From Curvularia sp. ZM96 (Eukaryota; Ascomycota; Dothideomycetes; Pleosporales; Pleosporaceae), in assembly GCA_022457065.1 (NCBI GenBank), contig JAJGBQ010000002.1:3224001-3288000 (forward strand): a stretch of DNA of 64,000 nucleotides. The letters run 5' to 3'. The first letter of the stretch is position 1, and each line of letters begins with the position of its first letter. Positions 34,746 to 45,029 of this stretch are shown here, in pieces. The position numbers and the translations under genes are program-made. The notes under the pieces were generated by a model, which was given only the letters and a program-made list of their open reading frames with translations, was not told the DNA's origin and did not search any database.

Positions 34746-37003
34746 CTACGGCAAAGACAGATAAAGTTTGAGCAATTTTTCATAGTCTGGTACGCCGAGC
34801 CCCGTGGGTATGTCCCAACCTTCCGTCGCAGGAAAACCTTGAGTTCCACAGCCCGGGTTACTGCCGCTCACAACATCTCGAAAGACCTCGGGATGGCTGT
34901 AAAGAACATGGTGAGGGACTCCAATAGGACCTTTGCCAATCTTTTTACGCTCATCAACGATACGTGCAAGCATCACGCCGACGAGCTGCACAGAAAGGCT
35001 GGTGCCTCCGTTCACATCCCGTTTTCGTCCGGTCCATATGGGAAACTGTGAAAATGTGAGTAGGGGGCTATGCGTTGATTGGAAGATTAACGAGAAACAA
35101 CGTACCGGACCAGCATTGGCTGCCACATCAGGATATACACGGCCGGCACGGTTGTAAAGCCCGGGCTTTGTGTGGTTGTAGTTGAGCCCCTCCCAGTAAG
35201 GACAACCTTGATCGTGGCTCTTCAAGTATTCATCGACTACGGTTTTCTGGTACGATGGGCGTTCAAAGAACTGCGAAAATCCTGACCCAGAGGCTTGCGG
35301 GAACTTCCAAGGCTGGTTTCCAGCGGGACCGCTTTGGTACACAACTTCGGTGTCGGACTCTGTTTTACCAGCTCCGATCATCGTTCCTCCGACGACCAGA
35401 ATCCATGGACATCCTTTCGGATACTCGTAGTCGAATGACTGACAGGTGCCTTCTTTAGGCGTGCGACCTACACCAACGTCTCCAGACGCAAACAAGAAGG
35501 TGATACCTTGAAGGCCAAGCTTGAGGATCTCGTCGCATTGCCTTGCCGCGTGGTTCTTAGCATGGGCATTTGGCTCGCCGAGATTCGAGTAGTAAGAACT
35601 GGCAATGACTGCAGGTGGCTTCCAGGTCCCGCATTGATACGTGCCGTTATAGTTAGTGTTGGGGGAGTAGTTCGGACCATTCGGCGGTGGTCCAGGTACT
35701 GTGTTTGGGTATGTGGGGTCCAGTGCCTAAACATTGCATGTAAGTGTCAGACATCAAACTCGTAGTGGCTTAACTTGCGGAGCGCTTCGTCGCCATCTGT
35801 GAAATTCCCTTTAGTTACAGGATCAAAAGGTCCACAAATCCCATAAGCGCAGGACTTGCAATAACTTCCATCAATTGCATCGAGCACTGGCGTTAGCAAT
35901 GCTGGGTCCCGGTCTTGACCATAATACTCATCATCGACCTGGATGTTTGTCACGTTTCCCGGATAATAGAGTGGTATTGCCGCCTGAAGGTCTAAAGAAA
36001 CCTCTGTGCCACCATTTCCACTCCAATTCTCGAGCTGCTCAAAGCGTAAACCACCGTCAATAGATGCGAAGGTCGGTCCGTACCCTTTAGGGATCCGCGA
36101 TGGGAAGAATTCATTGTAAAATAAATCCAAATCGGCCTGTTCATAGTATTGACCAAACTGGTAGGTTCCAAAGGAGCTTGGGGAGTCGGGTCCAGGTTTC
36201 CCGTCAAGGAATGGCATATTCAAGAGTTGAGTTAAACACTCGGGTGTAATTTCATTGGTGCAGTTAGATTTGGACTGCCGCAGTTGCAGTTTGGAATTTC
36301 CTAGTGGGTCCACTTCTTTCTGGGGCTGACTCTGCGATGGACTGGGATTTGCTCGGCGCTGGTTTACAACTTGGTCACGTCCAAGAGGAACAGCGACAAC
36401 TCCGGGCTTCACAAAGTCAACGACGTCAGATATCTCCTGGGGCAAATGATAGCCTTCGTTGCCCGCCAAGCTTCTGCCGTGCAAATCACGATACTCGTAG
36501 TAGTCGGTATGGAACAAGTCTTCAGCCTGCTCAGCCGAGCAAGGGAAAACCAGCCACTGCTTGTTGTCGGAATAGGTCACGTTATTGCGATGAATTCCAG
36601 AAGTGTGCAACCAGTCAAGAACAGCGTTCACTGCGTGTTGAGGAGGCTTGAATGCTTCGATGACTTGTTCCATGGTCCAATACTGCAAAGTGTGATGTAT
36701 CAGTGGCTACAACTTACTAACAATCGTTGGCTTTCATGAGTAGAGACTGACCTTGCCAAAATTGGGAGACTCTGGAGAAGCAACGTCATAGAGCCATGAC
36801 TCTGCCTGGTCCATGTTGGATTGTTTGAGAGCAATCTTGATCAAAAGCGGGGTGTCTTGGTGCAGTTTATCTCTCTTGCTCAGGCTGGACTGTTCATGGC
36901 GTTCTTCATGTAAAACATGGCTGTCAGGAGCTCTTCTGGTGACGCGGCCAGAGACTTGCCCAATGGCAATTATCCATGCAGGCCAAGATTTGAGAATCAC
37001 CAT
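34746..37003 (-). CDS. Secreted sedolisin (peptidase S53, tripeptidyl-peptidase-like)
   Basis: Acid serine-carboxyl peptidase secreted as a proenzyme. Exons 37003-36752, 36682-35819, 35726-35106 and 35045-34746 give 678 aa. Introns at 36683-36751 and 35046-35105 are clean. For 35727-35818 I chose donor GTAACT (92 nt), because the alternative GTCTGA would give a 26-nt intron. A hydrophobic leader (MVILKSWPAWIIAIG) precedes a Pro_kuma_activ-type prodomain. The catalytic Glu and Asp are in GTEVSLDLQAA, the oxyanion Asp in FLFASGDVGVG, and the nucleophilic Ser in NGGTSLS. The calcium site region is GWDIPTGLGVPDYEKLL. The domain order and length fit fungal S53 enzymes. It lies in the gene-poor region with other secreted proteins. 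Confidence 0.9.
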
Positions 37004-38405
37004 CTTGGTGTTCGTGTCGCTTCTACGGCTTGTCAGAATGAGGAAACGGGACACATCATGGCAACTCCCTGCTCTGTAGGGCAGAAGGAAGGGCTGTTCA
37101 GAAATCGTCTAATTATCCTGTTGCTTGAAGGAAGAACAGGTATTGAAATTTCGCAGTATTTTACAGATGCACATACCGAAGGAGCAACTCGAATGCCACA
37201 CAATTGCGAGATCAAGATAACAAACTGCAAGATGTAATAGTTACTTATACGTCAGCATAGATGGTAGCTGCTAGTATGATTGTTTACAGTACAAAGAGTT
37301 GCCAAAGAACGGTGTAGTGTAGAAAGCTAGAACAGCATCCGGACTGATTAAATACCTCGCAGGTCCTATTTCTACTTCTTTAACTGGTATCTGTGCGTGC
37401 AATTTGTGCGTGGTGCTCCGTAACTAATTATTGATCCGACTAAGCGCCTATCGGTGCGCTCCGTAGTCGTATCCATCACGATGGGCCTACACGAGGAAAC
37501 AGTATCAGTACGTACCCTTCACTTCAGCTAGGCCTAGATGAAAACTTGATGACTTCAAAACCAGCTATATATTAAGTCATCGGTGAGACGTTGAGTCTCC
37601 TCGAGTTAGATCTGTATCTATGGCCTGGGATGCATCGGCACGACTGCGGCGCTTCGGCGAGGCTTGATTGAATCTTGCGTCAGCACCCTGTTCTCAAAGG
37701 GATGGGTAGTAGGATTCCAGAACATACAGCTTTCATTTCTCATCTCACTCAGCACTCTATTTTCCTTGGAGTCTGTGGAGAATCTCGCCAACAGTCATTG
37801 AATGGCCGATGCCGCGCAATGTGTAGACGTGTCTCTAAAAAGATCGCAAGAACAACGGGTCCAAAGACTTGTGACACGGAAAATTCAGCATGCTCTGTGA
37901 CTCTTTTGACGAATCAAGCCAGGCGATCCGCAAAGTTAGCGGGTGACATTTGCACAAAACGTTGATTGGATTTCAATGTGTGTGGGCGAAGGAAGTAGAG
38001 GCTCTAGACTCACTGAGTTTTATAAACTATGCATGGAGCGGTAAGGGGATGTTCGACTTAGCTATTTGATAGAAGACAGTCTCAAAGACTTCGAGTACAG
38101 TATTCGATCGGCACATGCACCAAGTCACACGGCCAAGCTTCATCTACTCAGACCCAGACTTCCGTGGCAGAAACCCATGGTCTTCGCTCTAGTCTTAGAT
38201 ATCTCTGCCTAGCGACTGAGGTGTCTATAATACTCCATCCCGCTTATTCTTTACAAAGCCAAGTACAGTACTCTATTAGACACCACCATTGGCTCACTTT
38301 CCCGTCACCCATCCGTTCCTACGAATACAGTTCATGCACTCTGACAAAGCCTTTTCCCTCCTCATCTCCTCCCACACTCCTAACCACAACCGACTTCTCT
38401 TCTCG
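37004..38405. other. Gene-free stretch
   Basis: 1.4 kb containing the sedolisin promoter and the 3' flank of the small secreted gene. No credible gene. Confidence 0.5.
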
Positions 38406-38794
38406 CTATCTGCATTCGGTAGCTTGATCACCAAAGGATTGACAACGCCAGCCTACGTGTTGGCCATCGCACTATTATGTTGATTAGTTTTCTTTTTCCC
38501 CACGAATCAATAAAACTTACACTGCCTGAGCCGCAGGGAAATTTGTACACGATGCCGGAGTCTCTAGTGACTGCACATACTCCATCCCAGGAACAGATCT
38601 ATGAGATGGTCAGATGGCGTTTGTTCCTTACAGCCTAGTATACTTACTCCTGCGCAGCCCCCAATAGCCTTGGAGCAGCCAGGTCCCGCTCTACTCTCCA
38701 AAGCAGGAGCGACTACACTGCCTGGTATACTAATGGCGGGCATAGCAAGGGCTAGCGATACTGACGAACAAACGGTTGCAACAGAAAATCTCAT
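38406..38794 (-). CDS. Small secreted 8-cysteine protein (effector-like), three exons
   Basis: Exons 38794-38648 (49 codons), 38598-38521 (26 codons) and 38471-38406 (21 codons plus stop) give 96 aa. Both introns are 49 nt, with GTAAGT donors, TAG acceptors and branch points CTGAC and CTAAT, all in phase 0. The leader MRFSVATVCSSVSLALAMPA is followed by a pro-like region ending ALESRA. Exactly eight cysteines follow, in PGCSK, GGCAG, ICSW, GVCAV, FPCGS, SCDG, WRCQ and TECR, consistent with four disulphides. Size, cysteine density and location in a gene-poor, transposon-bearing region suit a secreted effector or antimicrobial-type protein. I recognise no named family. A TATA-like AATAAATAG lies about 130 bp upstream. 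Each exon is too short for simple ORF scans. Confidence 0.78.
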
Positions 38795-39238
38795 CTTGCG
38801 ATGTAGGAACGGTTTTCGAATAGATGCAGGGTTTAGTGGAATTGATTGTAGGAGGCTGCTGTTGTGAGAGCAGTTGGTCACAAGAAATCGTGTAGAATAA
38901 TGAGCTGCCGTCGAGTCTACGTAGCTATTTATTGACTGTTCGGAGAAAAGTTTATGCCAAAAGTATCTAAGAGCTGTTCGGACGTGCACAGATATTGGGT
39001 GTTCCTAGGTAATTGAGTTAGCAATACTTTAAGGTCGTTTATGCTTAAGGAGCTATCGCTAGGGTATGCCTTGATTGTGTTTAGTGCTGACTTATCTAAT
39101 TAATCTGAGATCTCATAGAAGATACTAGCATTACCACAGTGCTAGGCGTGAATTAGCAGCAAAGGAAAGACATATAAGGATAAGCTAAAGCTCTGAATAT
39201 AATTTTCTAGAAGCAGAGCTATAAGTGCTAGAGTTTTG
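38795..39238. other. AT-rich spacer before the transposon remnant
   Basis: 444 bp, strongly AT-rich from about 39000, without genes. Probably RIP-affected transposon flank. Confidence 0.45.
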
Positions 39239-39810
39239 CTAGTACATCCGCGCTACGGGAGCCCTCCACGACGTGGAAGCGCTTGCTGGCGTTATCGCTT
39301 CGTACACCCACACGGTTTTATCTTTATATAACGACGAACTAGCGTCTATTTCTAGTGTAAGGCCCTTGCGTTCACGACTACGCTGTCTCTTATTTGCAGC
39401 AGCTTCTTTTACAGCACGCCTTGCCTTCACCTCTTTAAGGTCCTCAAAGCTTATTACCTTCGCCTTACCTAGCACGATTAACCTAGTCGATCGACGAGCT
39501 TTAGCTTCTTTATTTATCTTAAAAAGAAATTAGTTACGGCCTTTAGAAAAACTCGCTTAGTAAATAAGATCTAAGTAGTATTTAAGAGTTTCTATACACA
39601 CCTCATCGTCTTGTCGGCCACATGGGTGTCCTACTTAATCGTGTCATGCAACGATGTAAGCGCTTCCCCTGTCACTAGTGTTACTAGCGTCATAGGTATT
39701 TAAGGCGTTGTGTTATTCTTATTAAGGCTCGCAACAGTAGTTCCTGGAATATTAACTACAGCTAGAGGTTTTGGGATATCTTTTAGTACTCTATTCGGAT
39801 TAAAAGGGTA
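39239..39810 (-). mobile_element. RIP-degraded Fot1/pogo-type transposase fragment (C-terminal part)
   Basis: Translation from about 39808 down gives PFNPNRVLKDIPKPLA, then TSLHDTIK*DTHVADKTM, then LGKAKVISFEDLKEVKARRA and ending WRAPVARMY. These are the characteristic C-terminal blocks of Fot1/pogo-family DDE transposases. Three in-frame TAG codons (after HDTIK, MRCV and LLNTT) fall where relatives have glutamine, as expected of CAG-to-TAG changes by RIP. One further stop ends the first block. The N-terminal and catalytic part and the right end are missing: at about 39808 the sequence switches directly into an unrelated secreted-protein gene. Confidence 0.82.
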
Positions 39811-40297
39811 CAGGAATCTGGTCGCCGTGTTCATCTCGCATTTCGGGATCCCAGTGCTCGACTCGGTAGCATTTGTTGTCTCCGCCTTCGGCAACAGATG
39901 CCCAGCTCAGGCCTAGCGAGCGCATGGCATTGGGAAATTCCCAGTGGGTGGAGAAGCTGCAGATGAAGGAGGCCGGGTTGATGTGTCGCCAGTGCCAGGT
40001 TGCTAGCGTATGTTTGAAGTCTCCGGTGAAGAAGCTCGCGGCTGATGGGAGAATGCGAGTGTCTTGCATAAGGATGCCGGCGGTTTGATCAGAGCCTGAC
40101 AGACCACACATGAGTGCGCCGCCTTTGGCTGTATACGTCTTCCATTCGCTTTCTGAGGCGTAGTCATCGTCCCAGAAGGCTTTGGTCAGCCGCAGCTCGT
40201 TTGTATCACGCGTTGGCTATATCTTGGGCTTTTCGATGACCCGGGCGGTGAGAAGGCAGATGAGGGTAGCAACGGACGCGATAGTGTTGAACTTCAT
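39800..40297 (-). pseudogene. Broken secreted-protein gene, truncated by transposon DNA
   Basis: ATG at 40297 starts a signal peptide (MKFNTIASVATLICLLTA). The frame is interrupted at codon 27 by TAG (40217-40219), then stays open for 139 more codons (NELRLTKAFWDDDYASESEW... to ...EHWDPEMRDEHGDQIPVPF). Its last four codons already overlap the transposase PFNP block, so the original 3' end is gone. No intron of realistic size removes the stop. The mature sequence has three Cys (MCGL, FICSF, NKCYR) and many Trp. Family not recognised. The stop is compatible with a CAG-to-TAG transition. Confidence 0.7.
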
Positions 40298-41023
40298 GAT
40301 GTCACTTGAGCAGGATCTAATCCAAAAATCCTAATAGATTGTAGGAAGAGTAGGTCTGAAGGATTACGACGCCTCCGAAGCCGCAATCGCGAGATGAGAG
40401 TGAGTATCAACGATTTCATTCTGCACGCACGGACCTGGGTGAAAGGCACGAGAACAAACATAGTATCAAACGAAGAAATCGCGTCATGTGCCTCACTAAT
40501 TTCCACTTGCCAACTAGACTATCCCATCGCTCATGTATACTCCAATATTCCCTCTCCTTCCATCAAGCAATTCTCTCTCCCGCGGTCGGGTGGGCTCCTA
40601 GCCGGGACACTGGGTGGGTTCCCAAAAACCAAAAAAATTAGACTTGCTAAAAAGGCTATAGAGATCCCCTGCTACTAGCAGAGATTATATTAAGATTGCT
40701 AAACAGGGTTTATAGGAAACTAATAACCCACTCAGTGTCCCATACAAAATATGGGTTGCTAAGCTAGGAGGGCGCCTCGTTCGAATCGAGGTGTTGGAGC
40801 AACAGACGCGGAGAGAGAATTGCTTGATTTTTTGCCTTTTTTTTGTTTGCAGTGAAAGTGAGGTGCATGTGGCTGAGTCTCCCAACCTAGTCACGGCAGC
40901 ACGTGTGCAACTGTAGCAGTGTTCTCCTAGCATGTTCATAAATCGTCATCAACCCGCCTCGCTGTGCCTATCGATCTATTCCTGAACCCAGCTTTTCTTT
41001 ATCTTACACAAGCGAAACTAGTT
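40298..41023. other. Gene-free stretch holding a MITE-like element and a tRNA-like fragment
   Basis: Contains the 138-bp inverted-repeat element described separately. At about 40770-40800 a T-arm-like hairpin (CCTCG TTCGAAT CGAGG) is flanked by GTTGCT/AGCAAC. It lacks the rest of a tRNA. Confidence 0.5.
40604..40741. mobile_element. MITE-like element with 17-bp terminal inverted repeats
   Basis: Left end GGGACACTGGGTGGGTT (40604-40620) and right end, read on the minus strand, GGGACACTGAGTGGGTT (40725-40741) match at 16 of 17 positions. The 138-bp interior is AT-rich, non-coding and carries two TTGCTAAA-type repeats. No clear target-site duplication is seen. Confidence 0.65.
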
Positions 41024-42872
41024 CTACCGTAACGAGAGGCCTTCGTCGTCGCCTGCATCGCCCTCCATGTCATCGTCACCAAAGCCCTCGCTACCCACAT
41101 CGTCGCCGACATCAAAGCGCATAAACTTCTCGTTCTTGGCCTCAGCTGTGAAGACATTAGTATAGCGTTCTCAAAAGGCTGAAAGAAAGGAATTAACGTA
41201 CTTCCCCACTCAATGACCTGACCATCTTGCACCTCACAGTCCTTGAGTACAGTCTTATCACTATCCTTAGCATCTCCACCCTCGATCTTGCATCGTTTGC
41301 CAAGTATGCAGTCGGTGAGTTGGACATTGGGGCCTATTTCTACGCCTTCCATCAATAGACATCTTAGTAGCCTTGCACCCTCACTGATCTTGCAATTCGA
41401 CCCAATGACACTTTCTTTGATGTTGGTCTTCTCCTCGACGATGACGTTGTCGGCGAGAAGTGAGTTCTCTGCCTCTACGCGACACTTTCGGGGAATGGAC
41501 TCCTTGTGCGCAATCTTGGATTGATGGGCAAACGGCGAAGCGGCCTCCTTGCCGACTTCCTCGATTGATGGGAGTTTGGCGAGGCGGATGGAGGTGGTCA
41601 AAAGGAGGTGAGAGTCGTCGACACGGCGGATAAGAGGCTCGTTGGGACCTGAAGGCTGGACGTATGCGAGAATAGGCGGAACTGTAAGTTTCGAGTTTGC
41701 CGTGAGTGACTTTGCGGACTCTGGTATGCTTGAAGACCTCGTAACTCTTGATGCTAGCGTAGTGGTTGAACTTTCATCCTCAACACTACTGCCGGCGTAT
41801 GTCGTGCTGAACTTGGACACATCAATATCTTCCTCAACCACCTGAGACCCGTGGTCCGACTCTTCATTCTCTTCTTGCAGTATTTGCCGTAGGCCCAGCT
41901 TCTCGCCCAATCCGTCTTGCCAGCTAGCCTTCGCCCACCAACCCAGCACCTCTTCGCTTATGCTCTCAAACTTTTCGTTCTTGCGAATCATGTCCATAAC
42001 CCAGTAAGGGAAAATGTAAATGTGCGCATCCCGGTGTGTTGTCAGCATCCTTATTCGCGCATGCTTTCTGATGAGCGAATGTCGAAGCGGAAACGTCTTT
42101 TGTTCTTCTGTAATGTCCTTGAGTGTGTCTGTAGGTACTGTGTATACCAGCTTGGAGATGTTGCGCCGCAACGAGTCTGTGGGTACGGGAACAATTGGCT
42201 TTTGCAAAGGTGCGGTCGCAATGAAGTCCGTCTCTTCCTTCTTTCTGCTGCCCTCGACTTTTGTCTCGTACCAAACGCCCATTCCGCCTCTTCTTCCCAG
42301 CTTTTCTCCTCCTACACCGGATGCGATTTTGCTTCCGTTGTGATCCAGCCCTCCGCTTGCACCTGCAAATCCACCTTGTTCAATCATCCACGCGTCTGCC
42401 AGCGCTGTGCCGTCCAGCTCGCACACGAGATCGCAAGGAAGTACAATGAAGTCGCCCTTGATCGCACTTTGTAGTTCGGGTAGTCGGAAGAGGTCTCCGG
42501 TACTGGTCTGGTGTGAGAGGTCTTTTGGCGCAAGAATATCTGGCTTGGGTGAGGGAAGGGTTGTGAGGTGTGGATTTTGCGACATTGCGGCCTCGATGGC
42601 CTCTAGCGATTCGGGAGGAGTAACTACTGTGATATCTGCATAGTGTCAATCACCCAATGTGTCTTCCTTTTTTTCTTTGTCTGCAACCCACCTGTAACTC
42701 CCATGCGATAACACCATTCCAGCGGGTACCAAACCATAGGCCGGTTTGCAATGGGCAACAAAGCCTTTGGTATATCCTTGGGGGACGATGTGAAGGTGCT
42801 GAACGAGGCTCCAGGTCCGCACAGAATGAGCGCCTGGAAGCCCGGCGGGGGCAGAGTCGTCGCGTGAGGCAT
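41024..42872 (-). CDS. GCD1: Translation initiation factor eIF2B subunit gamma
   Basis: Part of the eIF2B guanine-nucleotide exchange complex that recycles eIF2 in the cytosol and is the target of eIF2-alpha phosphorylation. Exons 42872-42692, 42635-41202 and 41145-41024 give 578 aa. Introns 42636-42691 (GTGGGT...CAG) and 41146-41201 (GTACGT...CAG) close the phase. The N-terminal nucleotidyltransferase-like domain shows ALILCGPG, PKALLPIANRPMVWYPLEWC and DFIVLPCDLV. The C-terminal left-handed beta-helix has hexapeptides such as SLLADNVIVEEKTNIKESVI and GARLLRCLLMEGVEIGPNVQ. It ends in a very acidic tail (GDDDMEGDAGDDEG), common in fungal orthologues. A poorly conserved central linker is rich in Ser and Glu. 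Confidence 0.88.
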
Positions 42873-43283
42873 GCTAAGGTGATTCTGGGTGTCTGTGTCG
42901 GGTGTAGGTTTGTTCGAGTATACGACAGGGGATAGACTTTGGCGACTCGTGGATGGGACGGCACACGCCCTGGCCTGGCAATTTCAGCGTGAGTGTAGGC
43001 TGCTGACTGTTCTGCTGCAGGTACAGAAGATGATGTGGGGGTGTAAGAGTCACCCCGCTACTACGTCGAAAATGACGCATGACTCGTAACACACCCACAA
43101 TCCCAGCCTCGGGCCGCTAAAGCATGTGTCAAGCATGAGCCGCTCACATCCCCCAGCCACCCACAACAACAGGGAAGGTCGGGCAGCTGACGCCTGCGAC
43201 AAAAACAACAGACGCCCCCCTAAAACACGGCAAAAAGTTTCACGATCTACGTTTAACGACTCCGCTGCGACATGACCTAGGCC
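42873..43283. promoter_or_regulatory. Divergent promoter region, eIF2B gamma and Pex22-like genes
   Basis: 411 bp between two divergently transcribed housekeeping genes. No TATA box is evident. A two-codon uORF lies at its right end. Confidence 0.55.
43272..43280 (+). promoter_or_regulatory. Minimal uORF (ATG ACC TAG) before the Pex22-like start
   Basis: A start codon, one sense codon and a stop, ending three bases before the main ATG at 43284. If it lies within the transcript it may reduce or gate initiation. Confidence 0.4.
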
Positions 43284-44651
43284 ATGTCGTCCTTCAACTA
43301 CGACCGTTACGACCGTCGCCAGTCGAGCTCCCGCAACCGCAGCGCGCTCGGCTTCTATGTACCTCTGATCCTCACCGTAACCGTTGCGACTGCGGGTCTA
43401 GCTGCGTGGGTCTGGAGCGCGCGCGAAGACAGCAAGGACTATTCCTCTGATGACGACCTGAGCTATGGCGAGGACAGTGCCCAGGAGAGGCGATATGGCA
43501 AAGCACCCATGGGCCGCGACGTCGCGCCTGGGGGAGCAGGCGGTGAGGCATATGGCAGCGAAGCCACACTGCTCGGCCGCGCCCAGGGAGTCATCCGACG
43601 CACGCCCTCTCCCCAGCAGTTCTTCGATACCGTGAGCAAGAAGACAGCCGCCGGGTGGGCGGCCGCCGGTGCAGCAGCTGGTGCTGCTCTAGCTTCGATC
43701 CGCGAAGAGGATAGGGACGAGGCGTTTGGCGACCACTCGCGGTGGAGCGAAGAGGCGGCCATCCGAAGGAATGTCGAGGCTCAGAGCCGGGACAGTGCCG
43801 CGGCTGTCGACGAGCAGACCAGGAGTTTCGCCGCGAGCATGCGAAAGATTGAGAACAAGGACTGGGGCAAGCGCAAGACGGTTGTGCTTGTCGTCAGCGC
43901 CGAAAACCTCTCAGAGAACCACTTCGAAGACGATAACTCATATCGGGAAGAGACTGCTGTCAGCCTTCTCATGCTTCTTTCTTCCATCATGCCCATTACT
44001 AACATTGAACAGACTGTTCTCTCACACCTCCCCGACACCGACTTCAACCGCATCCAGCTCTTCGTCCTCATCTACTCTCCCTCGCTGAGATCCCCTCCCC
44101 AATCCCGCGCAAACTCCCGCACTGGCTCATCGTCGCTCGGCGACTCCTACTCAGCCATTAGCACCCCTGCGCGCACTCCCGGCGAGGAGCTCCACGCCCT
44201 CGACCCCGTCGTCTACACCCCGGCGCCCAGTGCCCGCGACTCCGACACCACTCTCTGGAACACGCTGCACTCGCAAGCTCTCCGCTTGGTTGAAGACCCC
44301 GCCATGGTCATGCCGTTTAGCACCCCCACCGGCTTCGTTCACATGCTCAGGCACATTGGCCCAGAGCTCGTCTACGTGGTGGACGCTTTGAGCGGCGTCA
44401 ATGGCCAGAACATCGACGACGTGAGAAAGTGGGTTGGCCAGACCATTGTTGTTGTTGGCGGAGACGGGACTGGGCTTGGTGGCCTTGTCGACACTGACGA
44501 CGAGGGTCCTGCTCGCAAGAGCAAGGAGGGCGAGCATACAGTGCGGTGGTGGCAGGTCACCGATATGGTTGGCCTGGGCAAGGGAGTCGAAGTCGTTGAC
44601 GCTTCCAGACTGACTGATGATTACGAGAGGAGGGTCGGTGGACGCGAATAG
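43284..44651 (+). CDS. Peroxin Pex22-like protein
   Basis: Single exon, 455 aa. A short N-terminal tail precedes one membrane span (FYVPLILTVTVATAGLAAWVW). This anchors the protein in the peroxisomal membrane, where Pex22 recruits the ubiquitin-conjugating enzyme Pex4 for receptor recycling. The soluble part carries an Ala/Gly-rich segment (GWAAAGAAAGAALASI). It then has the Rossmann-like Pex22 core, with KRKTVVLVVSAENLSE, a long helix-strand region, MVMPFSTPTGFVHMLRHIGP, ELVYVVDALSGVNG and QTIVVVGGDGTGLGGL. The order and length match fungal Pex22-like proteins as I know them. No introns. Immediately upstream is a two-codon uORF. Confidence 0.82.
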   Translation: MSSFNYDRYDRRQSSSRNRSALGFYVPLILTVTVATAGLAAWVWSAREDSKDYSSDDDLSYGEDSAQERRYGKAPMGRDVAPGGAGGEAYGSEATLLGRAQGVIRRTPSPQQFFDTVSKKTAAGWAAAGAAAGAALASIREEDRDEAFGDHSRWSEEAAIRRNVEAQSRDSAAAVDEQTRSFAASMRKIENKDWGKRKTVVLVVSAENLSENHFEDDNSYREETAVSLLMLLSSIMPITNIEQTVLSHLPDTDFNRIQLFVLIYSPSLRSPPQSRANSRTGSSSLGDSYSAISTPARTPGEELHALDPVVYTPAPSARDSDTTLWNTLHSQALRLVEDPAMVMPFSTPTGFVHMLRHIGPELVYVVDALSGVNGQNIDDVRKWVGQTIVVVGGDGTGLGGLVDTDDEGPARKSKEGEHTVRWWQVTDMVGLGKGVEVVDASRLTDDYERRVGGRE

Positions 44652-45029
44652 AGCCGCCTTGAACGCGCGCGCACCTATTTGAACCCCTAGAGCTTGAATT
44701 GGCGTTGACGATATTGTTATGTTTATACCGGGCTGACGCCAATCTGTACTTGATCATGAACGAATACAATGATGCTTTTTTTTCTCGATTGCAGTGTCGA
44801 TGCTCTCTCACCCAAACTGTTGTGGTGGGAAGTTTGTAACGTAGTAAAGACTATTCACGTTTGAATGCTGATTATAAAAGGAACCACATGACCCTAGTTT
44901 GATGAAGCATGCTATTCCTTTTGACCGAAACTCCTATCCATACTCGATGTCTTTTGGTGATGGTACATTCATTCGCCGAGAAACAAGGATAACCCATAAG
45001 ACAATAGAAACACGAACATACGTACTGCT
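44652..45029. other. Intergenic region between convergent genes
   Basis: 378 bp of shared 3' flank of the Pex22-like and PARP genes. Nothing seen. Confidence 0.5.

Noticed and set aside
35727..35752. 26-nt GTCTGA...TAG segment as the sedolisin's second intron
   Set aside because: Too short. The 92-nt GTAACT...TAG option keeps frame and gives family-like spacing, though this junction is the least certain in that gene.
40755..40810. tRNA-like T arm (CCTCG TTCGAAT CGAGG)
   Set aside because: No matching acceptor, D or anticodon arms could be placed upstream or on the other strand, so it is at most a tRNA-derived fragment.
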